Shown here piece by piece: positions 53,872-61,537 of a stretch of 64,000 nt of DNA (positions are counted from its first letter, which is position 1; each line of letters opens with the position of its first letter). The DNA lies in the NCBI GenBank assembly GCA_016744295.1, contig JADGEQ010000008.1:1-64000 (forward strand), read 5' to 3'. This DNA is from Desulfobacteraceae bacterium (lineage in GTDB: Bacteria > Desulfobacterota > Desulfobacteria > Desulfobacterales > Desulfobacteraceae). The translations under genes were made by a program, and so were the position numbers. Under the pieces are notes generated by a model. The model did not search any database. It was not told the origin of the DNA and worked only from the letters and a program-made list of their open reading frames with translations.

Positions 53872-54735
53872 TTATCCTTTTAACATCTGTTCAGCAAAAT
53901 AGGGCAGTACAAATGCGGCTGCATGCATTTTCGGGGTATAGTATTTGAGTTGAGTCTGGAGGGAGTGGGAAATTTGCCTTGCCGGCCTTATCAGATCTGG
54001 ACCCAAAGACCCCATACAAATACCGATACTTCCCCCGGGATATGTGGGAACCTGGATACTGGCATAGGCCTGGACCGGGAACAATTCCCGGGTAATTCCA
54101 GCCAGGGTAACCACCCAGGCCTGGTGCATAAAAACGGATTCCCCCTGGGTGGCAATAATGCCGCCGGGTTTAAGTGCATTTTTCAATCCCTGATAAAAAG
54201 GCTTTTGAAACAGCACCTCCCCGGGTCCAATGGGATCCGAGGAATCAACAATAATGACATCATAGGCATTGGTTTTATTATTAACAAAGGTATTGCCATC
54301 ACCGATATGGACAACAACTCTTGAATCATCAAATCCACAGGCAAGCTCTGGCAAAAACTCTTTTGCCACTCGAATAACATCTTCATCAATTTCACAAAAA
54401 TCAATGTTTTCCACCAGATCATGGCGGCCGATTTCCCTTAGGATACCACCGTCTCCTCCACCAATGACCAGAATATTTTTTGGCTCGGGATGGGCGAACA
54501 GGGGCAGATGGGCCAGCATTTCCTGGTAGGTAAACTCATCAAATTCTGTTAGCTGAATAATGCCGTCCAACACAAGCATCTTGCCATGGTGTCTTGTCTG
54601 ATAGAGGTCAATTTGCTGAAATTTGCTTTTTTTACTATAAAGGGTTTCCATGATTTCAAGGGAAAGGGCAACCCCGGGCCACATGGGACAAATTTCCGAA
54701 AACCAGCCATTTTTGATTGTGTTTAAATTTTTCAT
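53872..54735 (-). CDS. speE: Polyamine aminopropyltransferase (spermidine synthase)
   Basis: A 287-residue enzyme transferring the aminopropyl group of decarboxylated SAM to putrescine. It shows the N-terminal beta domain (YQTRHHGKMLVLDGIIQ, EFTYQEMLAHLP), the dcSAM-binding VIGGGDGGILRE, the CEIDEDVI acidic residue, GDG and the catalytic Asp in VDSSDPIGPG. The length is normal for bacterial SpeE. It lies 81 bp downstream of speD and is followed by a GNAT gene. Confidence 0.95.
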   Translation of the reverse strand: MKNLNTIKNGWFSEICPMWPGVALSLEIMETLYSKKSKFQQIDLYQTRHHGKMLVLDGIIQLTEFDEFTYQEMLAHLPLFAHPEPKNILVIGGGDGGILREIGRHDLVENIDFCEIDEDVIRVAKEFLPELACGFDDSRVVVHIGDGNTFVNNKTNAYDVIIVDSSDPIGPGEVLFQKPFYQGLKNALKPGGIIATQGESVFMHQAWVVTLAGITRELFPVQAYASIQVPTYPGGSIGICMGSLGPDLIRPARQISHSLQTQLKYYTPKMHAAAFVLPYFAEQMLKG

Positions 54736-54816
54736 ATTTCTTTTATCTTAAAAATATTAACCCGGGCAATCGGAAAGATATTCCAGCTCCCGGGCAAAAC
54801 AATGGATCTACTTAAA

Positions 54817-55671
54817 TTATTGCCGCAGGGCAATCTGCATTTTATAGTTGTTGCCCTTAAAAAATGACATGGCAAACTCTGCCACTTCCCGGGGCTCATA
54901 AAACTTACAGGAAAAAATATCCAGATAGGCAACATTGGTTGCATTGGCAAAATGTCCCGAGATAAGGGAGGTCTCAATGAACTGGGTCATGGAAAACCCC
55001 TCTACTTTTTCATCCTCTCCAAAATGGACCACCTGGCAATCACCAAATCGTTTCATCTCAATGCGTTCGCAAAGTTTCTGTACAAATTTTTCTATCATCT
55101 TGGCATCACGGATAATTTCCGGCCCGCAATCATATATATCCACCGAGGTTAATACGCCCCAGGGATCTTTTTTATCATAGGCTTTTTTCCAGGAGATAGG
55201 CAGTGTCTTCCGATCTTTGATGCTATCAGAAATACTATTCAAATCTGATTTTGGCCCTGATTTTAATTCCGACGGTGAAAGAATGCCACGATTCTGATCC
55301 GAAGAGATCACCACTCTGCCCGATCCAAAAGAGGCTTCCATGGAATGGATGGCAGCATCCAAATTAATATTATCACCGCAGGTAAAAATATCCACGGCAG
55401 CATAATCATGTTCCGGCCAGGCATGAACCGTAAAATGGGATTCGGCAATGATCACAACTCCGCTCACGCCTTGGGGTTCAAACTTATGGAAAGATGAACT
55501 GATAATTGTTGCACCACTGTCCGTGGCACCCTTGAGCAAGGCTTGTTCCACAGTATCACGGCTGAGCAGGACACCGTTTCCGCACTCGTAGTATTCAATT
55601 GTAAGCTGCCTACCCAAAGCAAAAACAGGATCAGGGGCTCCAACTGAAGGTTTAATATTTTTATCAAGCAT
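54817..55671 (-). CDS. speD: S-adenosylmethionine decarboxylase with duplicated SpeD-like domain
   Basis: A 284-residue pyruvoyl-dependent decarboxylase, about twice the length of ordinary bacterial SpeD (~120-130). Residues ~17-125 are a full SpeD domain: self-processing Glu77-Ser78, His83 in FTVHAWPE and Cys98 in IFTCG. After a Ser/Lys-rich linker (about 130-165), residues 170-284 repeat the fold. YECG at 28-31 is matched by YDCG at 180-183, and Ser235, His240 and Cys255 keep exactly the +5 and +20 spacing of the first copy; the residue before Ser is Thr, not Glu. It makes dcSAM for the adjacent SpeE. ATG 55671 has GGAG nine bases upstream. Confidence 0.9.
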   Translation of the reverse strand: MLDKNIKPSVGAPDPVFALGRQLTIEYYECGNGVLLSRDTVEQALLKGATDSGATIISSSFHKFEPQGVSGVVIIAESHFTVHAWPEHDYAAVDIFTCGDNINLDAAIHSMEASFGSGRVVISSDQNRGILSPSELKSGPKSDLNSISDSIKDRKTLPISWKKAYDKKDPWGVLTSVDIYDCGPEIIRDAKMIEKFVQKLCERIEMKRFGDCQVVHFGEDEKVEGFSMTQFIETSLISGHFANATNVAYLDIFSCKFYEPREVAEFAMSFFKGNNYKMQIALRQ

Positions 55672-55805
55672 TAACGCTATCTCCAAAAAAACAATAAAAA
55701 TATCTAAATGCTATCCTGCCTGTAGCGGCGGGATAAGCCGAAGATGTAAATTTCTTATAAAGTTAAGACCCATTGGATATTAATCAAGAGGCCCCAAAGG
55801 TAAAA

Positions 55806-56501
55806 TCAATAGGTTTCCATAATTGAAATAAACCTTTGTTCCTCTGTCTTAAAAGGCATCGTCCTTTTCTGCAAACGGTTCATCATACCAGGGGCGTTAA
55901 ACCGGACATAGGGGTTCACCCGTAACTCATCCGCCAAGGTTGAGACAACCAGTTGGGGGTCATATTTTTGAAGATAGGCCTCAATATCTGAATTATCTTT
56001 CTCTATGCTTGCTGCAATTTTCATGGATTCTTGAACATAATCATGGCCGGCATATATTTTTGTTTCCCCGGGAAAGGCCAGCAGTATTTTTAAAGATCGA
56101 AAAAAGCCGTTTAAATCCCCTGAAAAACAATTTCCAACGGTCCCGTTAAACAGGGTATCCCCGGTCACCAGGAAATTGCCTGCCTTAAAACAAACACTGT
56201 CCTCTGTGTGCCCAGGTGTGGGGATAAGCGCAACCTCTTCACCATCCAGGGTAATCACCTGCCCTTTTCCTGCACTGCGGCAATCAATAAAATCGGCCTG
56301 GGTTATTTCCAACAGGAAAGTGTTCCCCAAGGTGTGGTCCTGGTGAAAATGGGTATTGGTCACATATTTTACGGTAATCCCCCGGTCCCGGGCAAAAGTT
56401 AACAGCTCTGGGTTTCCCCCATCAATGGCAACGCCCTGGGTGTCAGAAAAAACAAGGTATCCCAAATTGTCGGTTGAATACCTGAATTGTTTTATAAACA
56501 T
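55806..56501 (-). CDS. MBL-fold metallo-hydrolase (glyoxalase II-like)
   Basis: A 231-residue metallo-beta-lactamase-fold enzyme. The metal motif THFHQDHT (HxHxDH), the second His in PTPGHTEDSV, the bridging Asp in VTGDTLFNGTVG and the last His in YAGHDYVQES are all present. This is the two-metal pattern of hydroxyacylglutathione hydrolase. The C-terminal ~60 residues could be a substrate-binding part, but it is shorter than in classical GloB. A thioester hydrolase role is likely; the thiol is unknown. It stands alone, 134 bp upstream of speD on the same strand. Confidence 0.88.
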   Translation of the reverse strand: MFIKQFRYSTDNLGYLVFSDTQGVAIDGGNPELLTFARDRGITVKYVTNTHFHQDHTLGNTFLLEITQADFIDCRSAGKGQVITLDGEEVALIPTPGHTEDSVCFKAGNFLVTGDTLFNGTVGNCFSGDLNGFFRSLKILLAFPGETKIYAGHDYVQESMKIAASIEKDNSDIEAYLQKYDPQLVVSTLADELRVNPYVRFNAPGMMNRLQKRTMPFKTEEQRFISIMETY

Positions 56502-56822
56502 ATCAATCCTTCAACTGCAGTTGTGGAAAAGGTTCCAAATTCAAGCTTTTATATATCAGTCCCATTTTTTGCAGGCCTCCCCTTTTTTATGGGCCTATCA
56601 CTGGAACGACTGTGATTTACAACCTTTCTGTATACAGTATTTAGTGGTAAAAATAAAGTTTTATTGTCGATAACACCCCATTGTCTATACTGCAATTGGA
56701 TTTGCTTTGCTTTCCTGCCACTAGGCGCCATTCCCTTCGTCAACATCATCCGCTTTATCAAAACCTCCCCCAGGTCATCCTAACCGTGTTTGGGGTTGTC
56801 AATCATGAGATTTTTTTGGATA
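56502..56822. other. Intergenic region between the MBL hydrolase and the signalling operon
   Basis: About 320 bp. It must hold the minus-strand promoter of the MBL gene and the end of the signalling operon. A minus-strand frame at 56549-56761 encodes about 66 residues, ending in an AT-hook-like KKGRPAK, and has a GGGGGAGG nearby, but with poor spacing; I do not call it a gene. No RNA or clear terminator is seen. Confidence 0.45.
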
Positions 56823-58334
56823 TCAAACCGGAAGGGAGATGGTGAATTCAGTATATTCCCCAGGAACTGAATCGACATTGATAACCCCCTTGTGCTGTTT
56901 CACAGCTCTTTGGGCAATAAAGAGCCCGAGACCGGTGCCTTTATTCCCCTTGTCAGAATAGAACAAAGAAAACACCTCTTTCTGAAAGGTTCTGGCGAGC
57001 CCCTTCCCATTGTCCCGGATTTTAAACAGGATCCAGCTGTTTGTATTATTATTGCTTGCAATATTGCCTGGTAAAATAACATCAATTTTTATTTCCAGAT
57101 GTTTTTTGACATTTTTTACTGCCACACAAGCATCAATGGCATTTTCAAGGATGGCCAGAAAAGCGGGTAAAAGAACATGTTTGTCAATCAATATACTAGT
57201 GGAGATTTCAGTACCGGGGGGGGGCGTGTTCAAGATTAAGACGATCCCGGTTTTTTTTAGTTTCTGGTCCAGGGTAGTGGCCAATTCCTGGATAAAATCA
57301 AAGATATCCACCGGACAGATATCCAGGGTCCGGTCCTTTGAGTGGAATAAAATATCTAAAACCATCCTCCGGATCAGGGCGATTTTTTCCTTTACAATCT
57401 CCCAGCCATCAGCCACAAGGCTGGCATCCTGCTTTTCGATGCCCTTTGATATCAAATAATCCCCGCCGTCAAGCCCTGTAAGAACCCCCTTGATCCCGTG
57501 GGAGATGGAGGAGATATGCAGACCCAGGGCAGCCAGGTGATCCTGGAGTTCATGGATCATGGTCACATCCGTGGACATTTCCATAACATGCTCAACTTCA
57601 CCATTGGGGCCTGTAACCGCTGCGGTCTGGATTAAAAAATTCCGGATACTCCCGTCCTTCAGCTGGACATCCATTTCCGCCGTATGGGATTTTTTGTCAA
57701 CAAAGGTCTTTTCAACAGGGCAACCGGGACAGGGAGCTAGGCGTTTTTTATAGACCTGATAGCAGCAAAGGCCGGGCTCATCCCCAAATTGTTCCTTAAA
57801 ACGATTGTTGGATTCAATGATCGTAAAATCCCTGCTCTGGAGGGTAATAAACGAAGGGGATTCATTAAACAGTTGAATATAACGTTTTTCAGAGGTTTCA
57901 AGCCTGCGGGTCTTTACCCTGACCAACTCTTCAAGATTCCGTGTATACTGTCCTATTTTATTCCGGGTTTTGATTCTGTCTGTGGCGCGTTTCAGGGCAA
58001 TTTCAAGGATATCATTGTTAATGGGTTTGGTGATAAAATCCACTGCATCCATTTTGAGACTGTCAATGGCAAGACGCAGATCTCCGTGGCCTGTGATCAT
58101 GATCACCTCAATGTTGGGAAAATGATCCTTTATAAATTTCAACAGATCAATTCCGTTCATTCCGGGCATGCGAATATCGGTCAAAACAATATCCGGCAAC
58201 AATCTTTTTACAATCTGGGAGGCCACGATCCCGTCCTCAGCCGTGTGTACCTCATATCCCGCATCCGCAAGACTGATGCCGAGAACCTTGCGAATTCCTT
58301 CCTCATCGTCAACAAGCAGAACCTTCATTGCCAT
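56823..58334 (-). CDS. Receiver-PAS-histidine kinase hybrid
   Basis: A 503-residue soluble kinase. The receiver is at 1-125 (LLVDDEE, phosphoacceptor Asp in VLTDIRMPG, MITGHGD, ITKPI). A coiled coil leads to a PAS domain (about 155-270) containing CCYQVYKKRLAPCPGCPVEKTF, a triple-Cys motif also found in the operon's first kinase. Next are a HisKA-like dimerisation helix with ISSISHGIKG and an HATPase domain with LENAID (N), DNGKGL (G1) and GTGLGL (G2). The region after the phospho-His is divergent from standard HisKA. It is the last of six genes, 14 bp after a lone receiver. Confidence 0.9.
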   Translation of the reverse strand: MAMKVLLVDDEEGIRKVLGISLADAGYEVHTAEDGIVASQIVKRLLPDIVLTDIRMPGMNGIDLLKFIKDHFPNIEVIMITGHGDLRLAIDSLKMDAVDFITKPINNDILEIALKRATDRIKTRNKIGQYTRNLEELVRVKTRRLETSEKRYIQLFNESPSFITLQSRDFTIIESNNRFKEQFGDEPGLCCYQVYKKRLAPCPGCPVEKTFVDKKSHTAEMDVQLKDGSIRNFLIQTAAVTGPNGEVEHVMEMSTDVTMIHELQDHLAALGLHISSISHGIKGVLTGLDGGDYLISKGIEKQDASLVADGWEIVKEKIALIRRMVLDILFHSKDRTLDICPVDIFDFIQELATTLDQKLKKTGIVLILNTPPPGTEISTSILIDKHVLLPAFLAILENAIDACVAVKNVKKHLEIKIDVILPGNIASNNNTNSWILFKIRDNGKGLARTFQKEVFSLFYSDKGNKGTGLGLFIAQRAVKQHKGVINVDSVPGEYTEFTISLPV

Positions 58335-58348
58335 GGTAATTTATCCTG

Positions 58349-58786
58349 TTAAAGGGTTATGCATTTTTTTATAACTTCCTTTAAATAATCTGGGTCAGCT
58401 GATTTTTCAACATAATACTTGGGAGAAGGAATTGGGACTTTCCTGCCCAGATTCAACATTTTTATATAATGGACAAATGAATGAAAGTCCACCCCCGAGA
58501 ACAGAATTAAAGGGATATCCCGGTACAAAGGATTTGTTTTCAACTCCTGATATACCAGAGCCCCGCCCTTTTCCGGCATCATCACATCAAGGATAATCAG
58601 GTCAACTCTTTGGCTGCAAAGGGCATCCAAACCCTGAACACCGTTCCGGGTGAGGATGGATTCAAGCCCCAGGGAGGTTGCCATGGCCATCAGATAGAAC
58701 CGCATATCCATCTCATCTTCAATTATCAGGACGGTGCCGGCTTTTTTGACGTTTTTATTCACATCTGGTTTATTCACATCTGGCAT
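58349..58786 (-). CDS. Single-domain response regulator
   Basis: A 145-residue CheY-like receiver with no output domain. IIEDEMDMR gives the acidic pocket, the phosphoacceptor is Asp in LIILDVMMPEKGG, and there is Ser in LFSGVD and Lys in VEKSAD. The insertion LGRKVPIPSPKYYVEK before the conserved Lys is longer than usual. The N-terminus begins with an exact 15-bp tandem duplication giving PDVNKPDVNK. It probably shuttles phosphate between the operon's kinases or acts on a protein partner. It lies 49 bp after the tandem Usp gene. Confidence 0.9.
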   Translation of the reverse strand: MPDVNKPDVNKNVKKAGTVLIIEDEMDMRFYLMAMATSLGLESILTRNGVQGLDALCSQRVDLIILDVMMPEKGGALVYQELKTNPLYRDIPLILFSGVDFHSFVHYIKMLNLGRKVPIPSPKYYVEKSADPDYLKEVIKKCITL

Positions 58787-58835
58787 TATTTTTGTTCAGT
58801 GTCTGGAAAAAATGGCGGTTTTGGGTACACACCAG

Positions 58836-59750
58836 TTACACCCTGTTGGGTTTACTGACACTGGCCACGGGACAGGCCGATCTTAAGACCACCTGTTCCA
58901 TGGTGGAGCCCATCACCGCATCTTGGGTATCCACTTCCTTGGTATGGTGGGCCATGACAATCAGATCCCCGCTGGTTTCCCGGGCAAATTTGAGCAGCTC
59001 CACATAGGGAACCCCTTCCCATACGGATATTTCATAATTATCAAAATCCACCATCTGGGAAACATAGAGACGCTCCATTTTGGCCTTGGCTTCTTTAATA
59101 TGGTCTTCAATGGATTTTTGTCCCGGCGTGACCCCGGCCTGGCTGGTTTCTATATTCAGAGCATGGAACAGGTGAAGTTTACATCCGATGTGGTCTGCCA
59201 TCTTGTAGGCAAACTTAAAGGCTGACATGGAGGCCTTTGAAAAATCGGTTCCAAAGACAATCTGATTAAAATACCAGAAACAGGTTTCACAAGGCCTGGA
59301 AATGATCAAGACCGGACACTTGGCCCACAGGGCCACCTTCTGCATGGTGGATCCTACGATTCCCCGGAACCTGGCGGCTGCCGGGTCATCCTGTTTTGCA
59401 TGGGCCCCCATGATAATGCAGTCCACCTCATTTTTGCGAGCATACCGCAGAATCTCTGTGGACGGGATTCCCACAATCGTTTCATAGACAGGTTCTCCGT
59501 GTTTTTGAATCAAAGGATCATAGGTGTTTTTCATCTCCTCTTTTACCCAGTCACCATAATCCGGACCCATCTCCTCTTTTTCCCCTGTCACATAATCGGT
59601 GACAAAGGCACCGCTGCCATGGGAAGGCTCGGCAAACACATGAAACAGGATCAATTCAGATTCATATTTTTCTGCAAGTTCAAAGGCAATTTTCGCTGCT
59701 GCATCACAGGCGGGTGAGGCATTTGTGGCAAAAAGTATTTTCTTAAACAT
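58836..59750 (-). CDS. Tandem universal stress protein (two UspA domains)
   Basis: A 304-residue protein made of two Usp folds: residues 1-155 (KKILFATNASPACD...) and 165-304 (FNQIVFGTDFSKASM...). Both halves keep an ATP-binding motif: MGAHAKQ...GIVGST in the first and MAHHTKE...VMGSTMEQV in the second. It is therefore probably a nucleotide-binding dimer-in-one. Its place among kinases and receivers suggests it is a partner or effector of that signal path rather than a general starvation protein (inference). It starts 3 bp after the unknown 180-residue gene. Confidence 0.92.
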   Translation of the reverse strand: MFKKILFATNASPACDAAAKIAFELAEKYESELILFHVFAEPSHGSGAFVTDYVTGEKEEMGPDYGDWVKEEMKNTYDPLIQKHGEPVYETIVGIPSTEILRYARKNEVDCIIMGAHAKQDDPAAARFRGIVGSTMQKVALWAKCPVLIISRPCETCFWYFNQIVFGTDFSKASMSAFKFAYKMADHIGCKLHLFHALNIETSQAGVTPGQKSIEDHIKEAKAKMERLYVSQMVDFDNYEISVWEGVPYVELLKFARETSGDLIVMAHHTKEVDTQDAVMGSTMEQVVLRSACPVASVSKPNRV

Positions 59751-59753
59751 AAG

Positions 59754-60296
59754 TTACCCCCTTATGGAACATTGTAACGGATTAAAATTGAACGACATCT
59801 CCCAGGTAATCCCTTCTATCAGCTCAAACAGCGAATAAAAGGTTTCATAGGTAAACATATCCTGTCCATCGCCAAAAATGATATGCTTTAAATCCCCCAG
59901 GATAAGTTCATGTTCCAGCAAACTTTCCATCTGGAAGAATTTTAAGGCTTTGGTTTGATCTTCTTTCGTTCCTTTTAGACTATTGTAAATCTGAATCCCG
60001 GGTTTTCCGGGAAATCCTTTCATGGCAATCGTTTTAAAAAAGACAAGACGCTCAATCTCCCGGGTTTTGGGAAATTTGCCATCACCTGTCCTGGCCATGG
60101 CTAAATATGTGTCCAAAAATTGGGACAGCTTGATAAGTTCAGGATATCGGGAAACCATCGCAAAAAAGGAGGAGAGGGTAAATCCCGATTCCAATTTAAT
60201 GGTATGGGACAAAAAAGCAAAGATATTATTCGTAACAGGTTTGCCTTTTTTCAAAATAACTCCCTTTGGGGTCAGCATAATTTTTTCCACCCTCAT
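59754..60296 (-). CDS. Unknown 180-residue protein of the kinase/Usp operon
   Basis: A 180-residue, soluble, mostly helical protein that I cannot place in a family. The N-terminus is basic (MLTPKGVILKKGKPV), followed by GFTLSSFFAMVSRYPELIKLSQFLD and a C-terminal FTYETFYSLFELIEGITWEM segment. No membrane span, signal peptide or metal motif is seen. Its ATG overlaps the stop of the receiver-kinase gene (ATGA), and it ends 3 bp before the Usp gene. This tight packing suggests stoichiometric function with them, perhaps as an adaptor. Confidence 0.75.
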   Translation of the reverse strand: MRVEKIMLTPKGVILKKGKPVTNNIFAFLSHTIKLESGFTLSSFFAMVSRYPELIKLSQFLDTYLAMARTGDGKFPKTREIERLVFFKTIAMKGFPGKPGIQIYNSLKGTKEDQTKALKFFQMESLLEHELILGDLKHIIFGDGQDMFTYETFYSLFELIEGITWEMSFNFNPLQCSIRG

Positions 60297-61537
60297 CCCT
60301 CCTTTTCATCTGGCTGATACAAAGGAAGTTTCATCGTAAAAACAGACCCTTCCCCTTTTCTGGTCTCAAAGGCGATGATACCATTGTGCTCATCAATGAT
60401 TTTTTTTGTGGTCATCAATCCAAAGCCTGTCCCATGTGCGCCCTTGGTAGTAATAAACTCCTTAAAAAGGGACTGACTGATATTTTCATCCATTCCCCCT
60501 CCATTATCTTTGACCCGGTAGACAATCCAATCCGATTCTTTTTCCACACGAATCGTCACCTGTTTGTCTTCTTTATCCCCTTTTTTTTCAGTACCCTCTT
60601 TACCTGTATCGACTGTATCACTATTATCACCAGAATCAGTAGTATCAGAGGCACCAGAGGCATCGGAAACAGCAAAAGAATCAAAGGCGTTGGTGACCAA
60701 ATTAAAAATTGCATTATAAATGGCATCGCAATCCACCATTACGGATAATGTTTCATCTGTGGGCAACAAAACAAATTTAATTTTTTTTTCAACGGCCCTG
60801 GGGGTTAAAAGCGTGACCAATTCTTGAACCGGATGGTTGGGATTCATCTGATTGAATTTCAACCGGCTGGTTTTGGCATAGTTGAGCAGATCCAAAGAAA
60901 GATTGGTAATTTTATCAATATTCCCCTTCATCATTTCCCAGCCCTTGACCAGATATTCCCGGTTTTCATTTTCAATGCCCTGTTCCAGAATAAAGGAGGA
61001 ACCCTTGAGCCCCCCGGCGATGTTCTTAATCACATGGGACATGCCTGCAACGGTCTGGCCGATGGTGGCCAGACTCTGGGACTCATCAATTTCCCTGTCC
61101 TTTTCCCGGATTAAGCCCTCGAGGTCATCTGTATAGACTTTAATTCTCTTATTGATGGAAATCCGGTCCACAGCTTTGTTTACGGACAGCTCAAGTTCTG
61201 CACTGTCGATGGGTTTTGTGATAAAATCAGCTGCCTCACACTGGAGGCTTTTCACGGCAAGGTCCATATCGCCATGACCCGTAATCATGATCACCTCGGT
61301 GTCCGGACGGGCCTGCTTGATCTTTCTCAAAAGCTCAATCCCGCCAATCCCGGGCATTTTAATGTCTGTAATCACAATTTCAGGTTTGTGCTGATTAAAC
61401 AGACGAAAGCCCGTATCCCCGTCACAGGCCAGCAGAACCTTGAACCCGGCATGGGTGAGGGTGATGTCCAGAACATTGCGGATCCCCTCCTCATCATCCA
61501 CCAGCAGAATGGTATAAATTTTATGCTTGTTTTCCAT
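60293..61537 (-). CDS. Receiver-histidine kinase hybrid
   Basis: About 414 residues. The receiver domain (about 5-125) has LLVDDEE, phosphoacceptor Asp in VITDIKMPG, MITGHGD and ITKPI. A coiled-coil linker follows. The kinase part shows VAGMSHVIKNIAGG as the phospho-His region, NLVTNAFDS as the N-box, DNGGGMDE as G1 and GTGFGL as G2. Between N and G1 sits an unusual Ser/Asp/Thr/Gly/Lys run of about 35 residues (ASDTTDSGDNSD...). There is no sensor or membrane segment, so it is probably controlled by phosphotransfer from the upstream membrane kinase. ATG 61537 overlaps the upstream gene by 17 bases. Confidence 0.9.
   Translation of the reverse strand: MENKHKIYTILLVDDEEGIRNVLDITLTHAGFKVLLACDGDTGFRLFNQHKPEIVITDIKMPGIGGIELLRKIKQARPDTEVIMITGHGDMDLAVKSLQCEAADFITKPIDSAELELSVNKAVDRISINKRIKVYTDDLEGLIREKDREIDESQSLATIGQTVAGMSHVIKNIAGGLKGSSFILEQGIENENREYLVKGWEMMKGNIDKITNLSLDLLNYAKTSRLKFNQMNPNHPVQELVTLLTPRAVEKKIKFVLLPTDETLSVMVDCDAIYNAIFNLVTNAFDSFAVSDASGASDTTDSGDNSDTVDTGKEGTEKKGDKEDKQVTIRVEKESDWIVYRVKDNGGGMDENISQSLFKEFITTKGAHGTGFGLMTTKKIIDEHNGIIAFETRKGEGSVFTMKLPLYQPDEKEG

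Noticed and set aside
56549..56761. A minus-strand frame ending in an AT-hook-like GRPAK
   Set aside because: The purine-rich ribosome-like sequence is too close to the TTG and too far from the ATG codons, and no family is recognisable.
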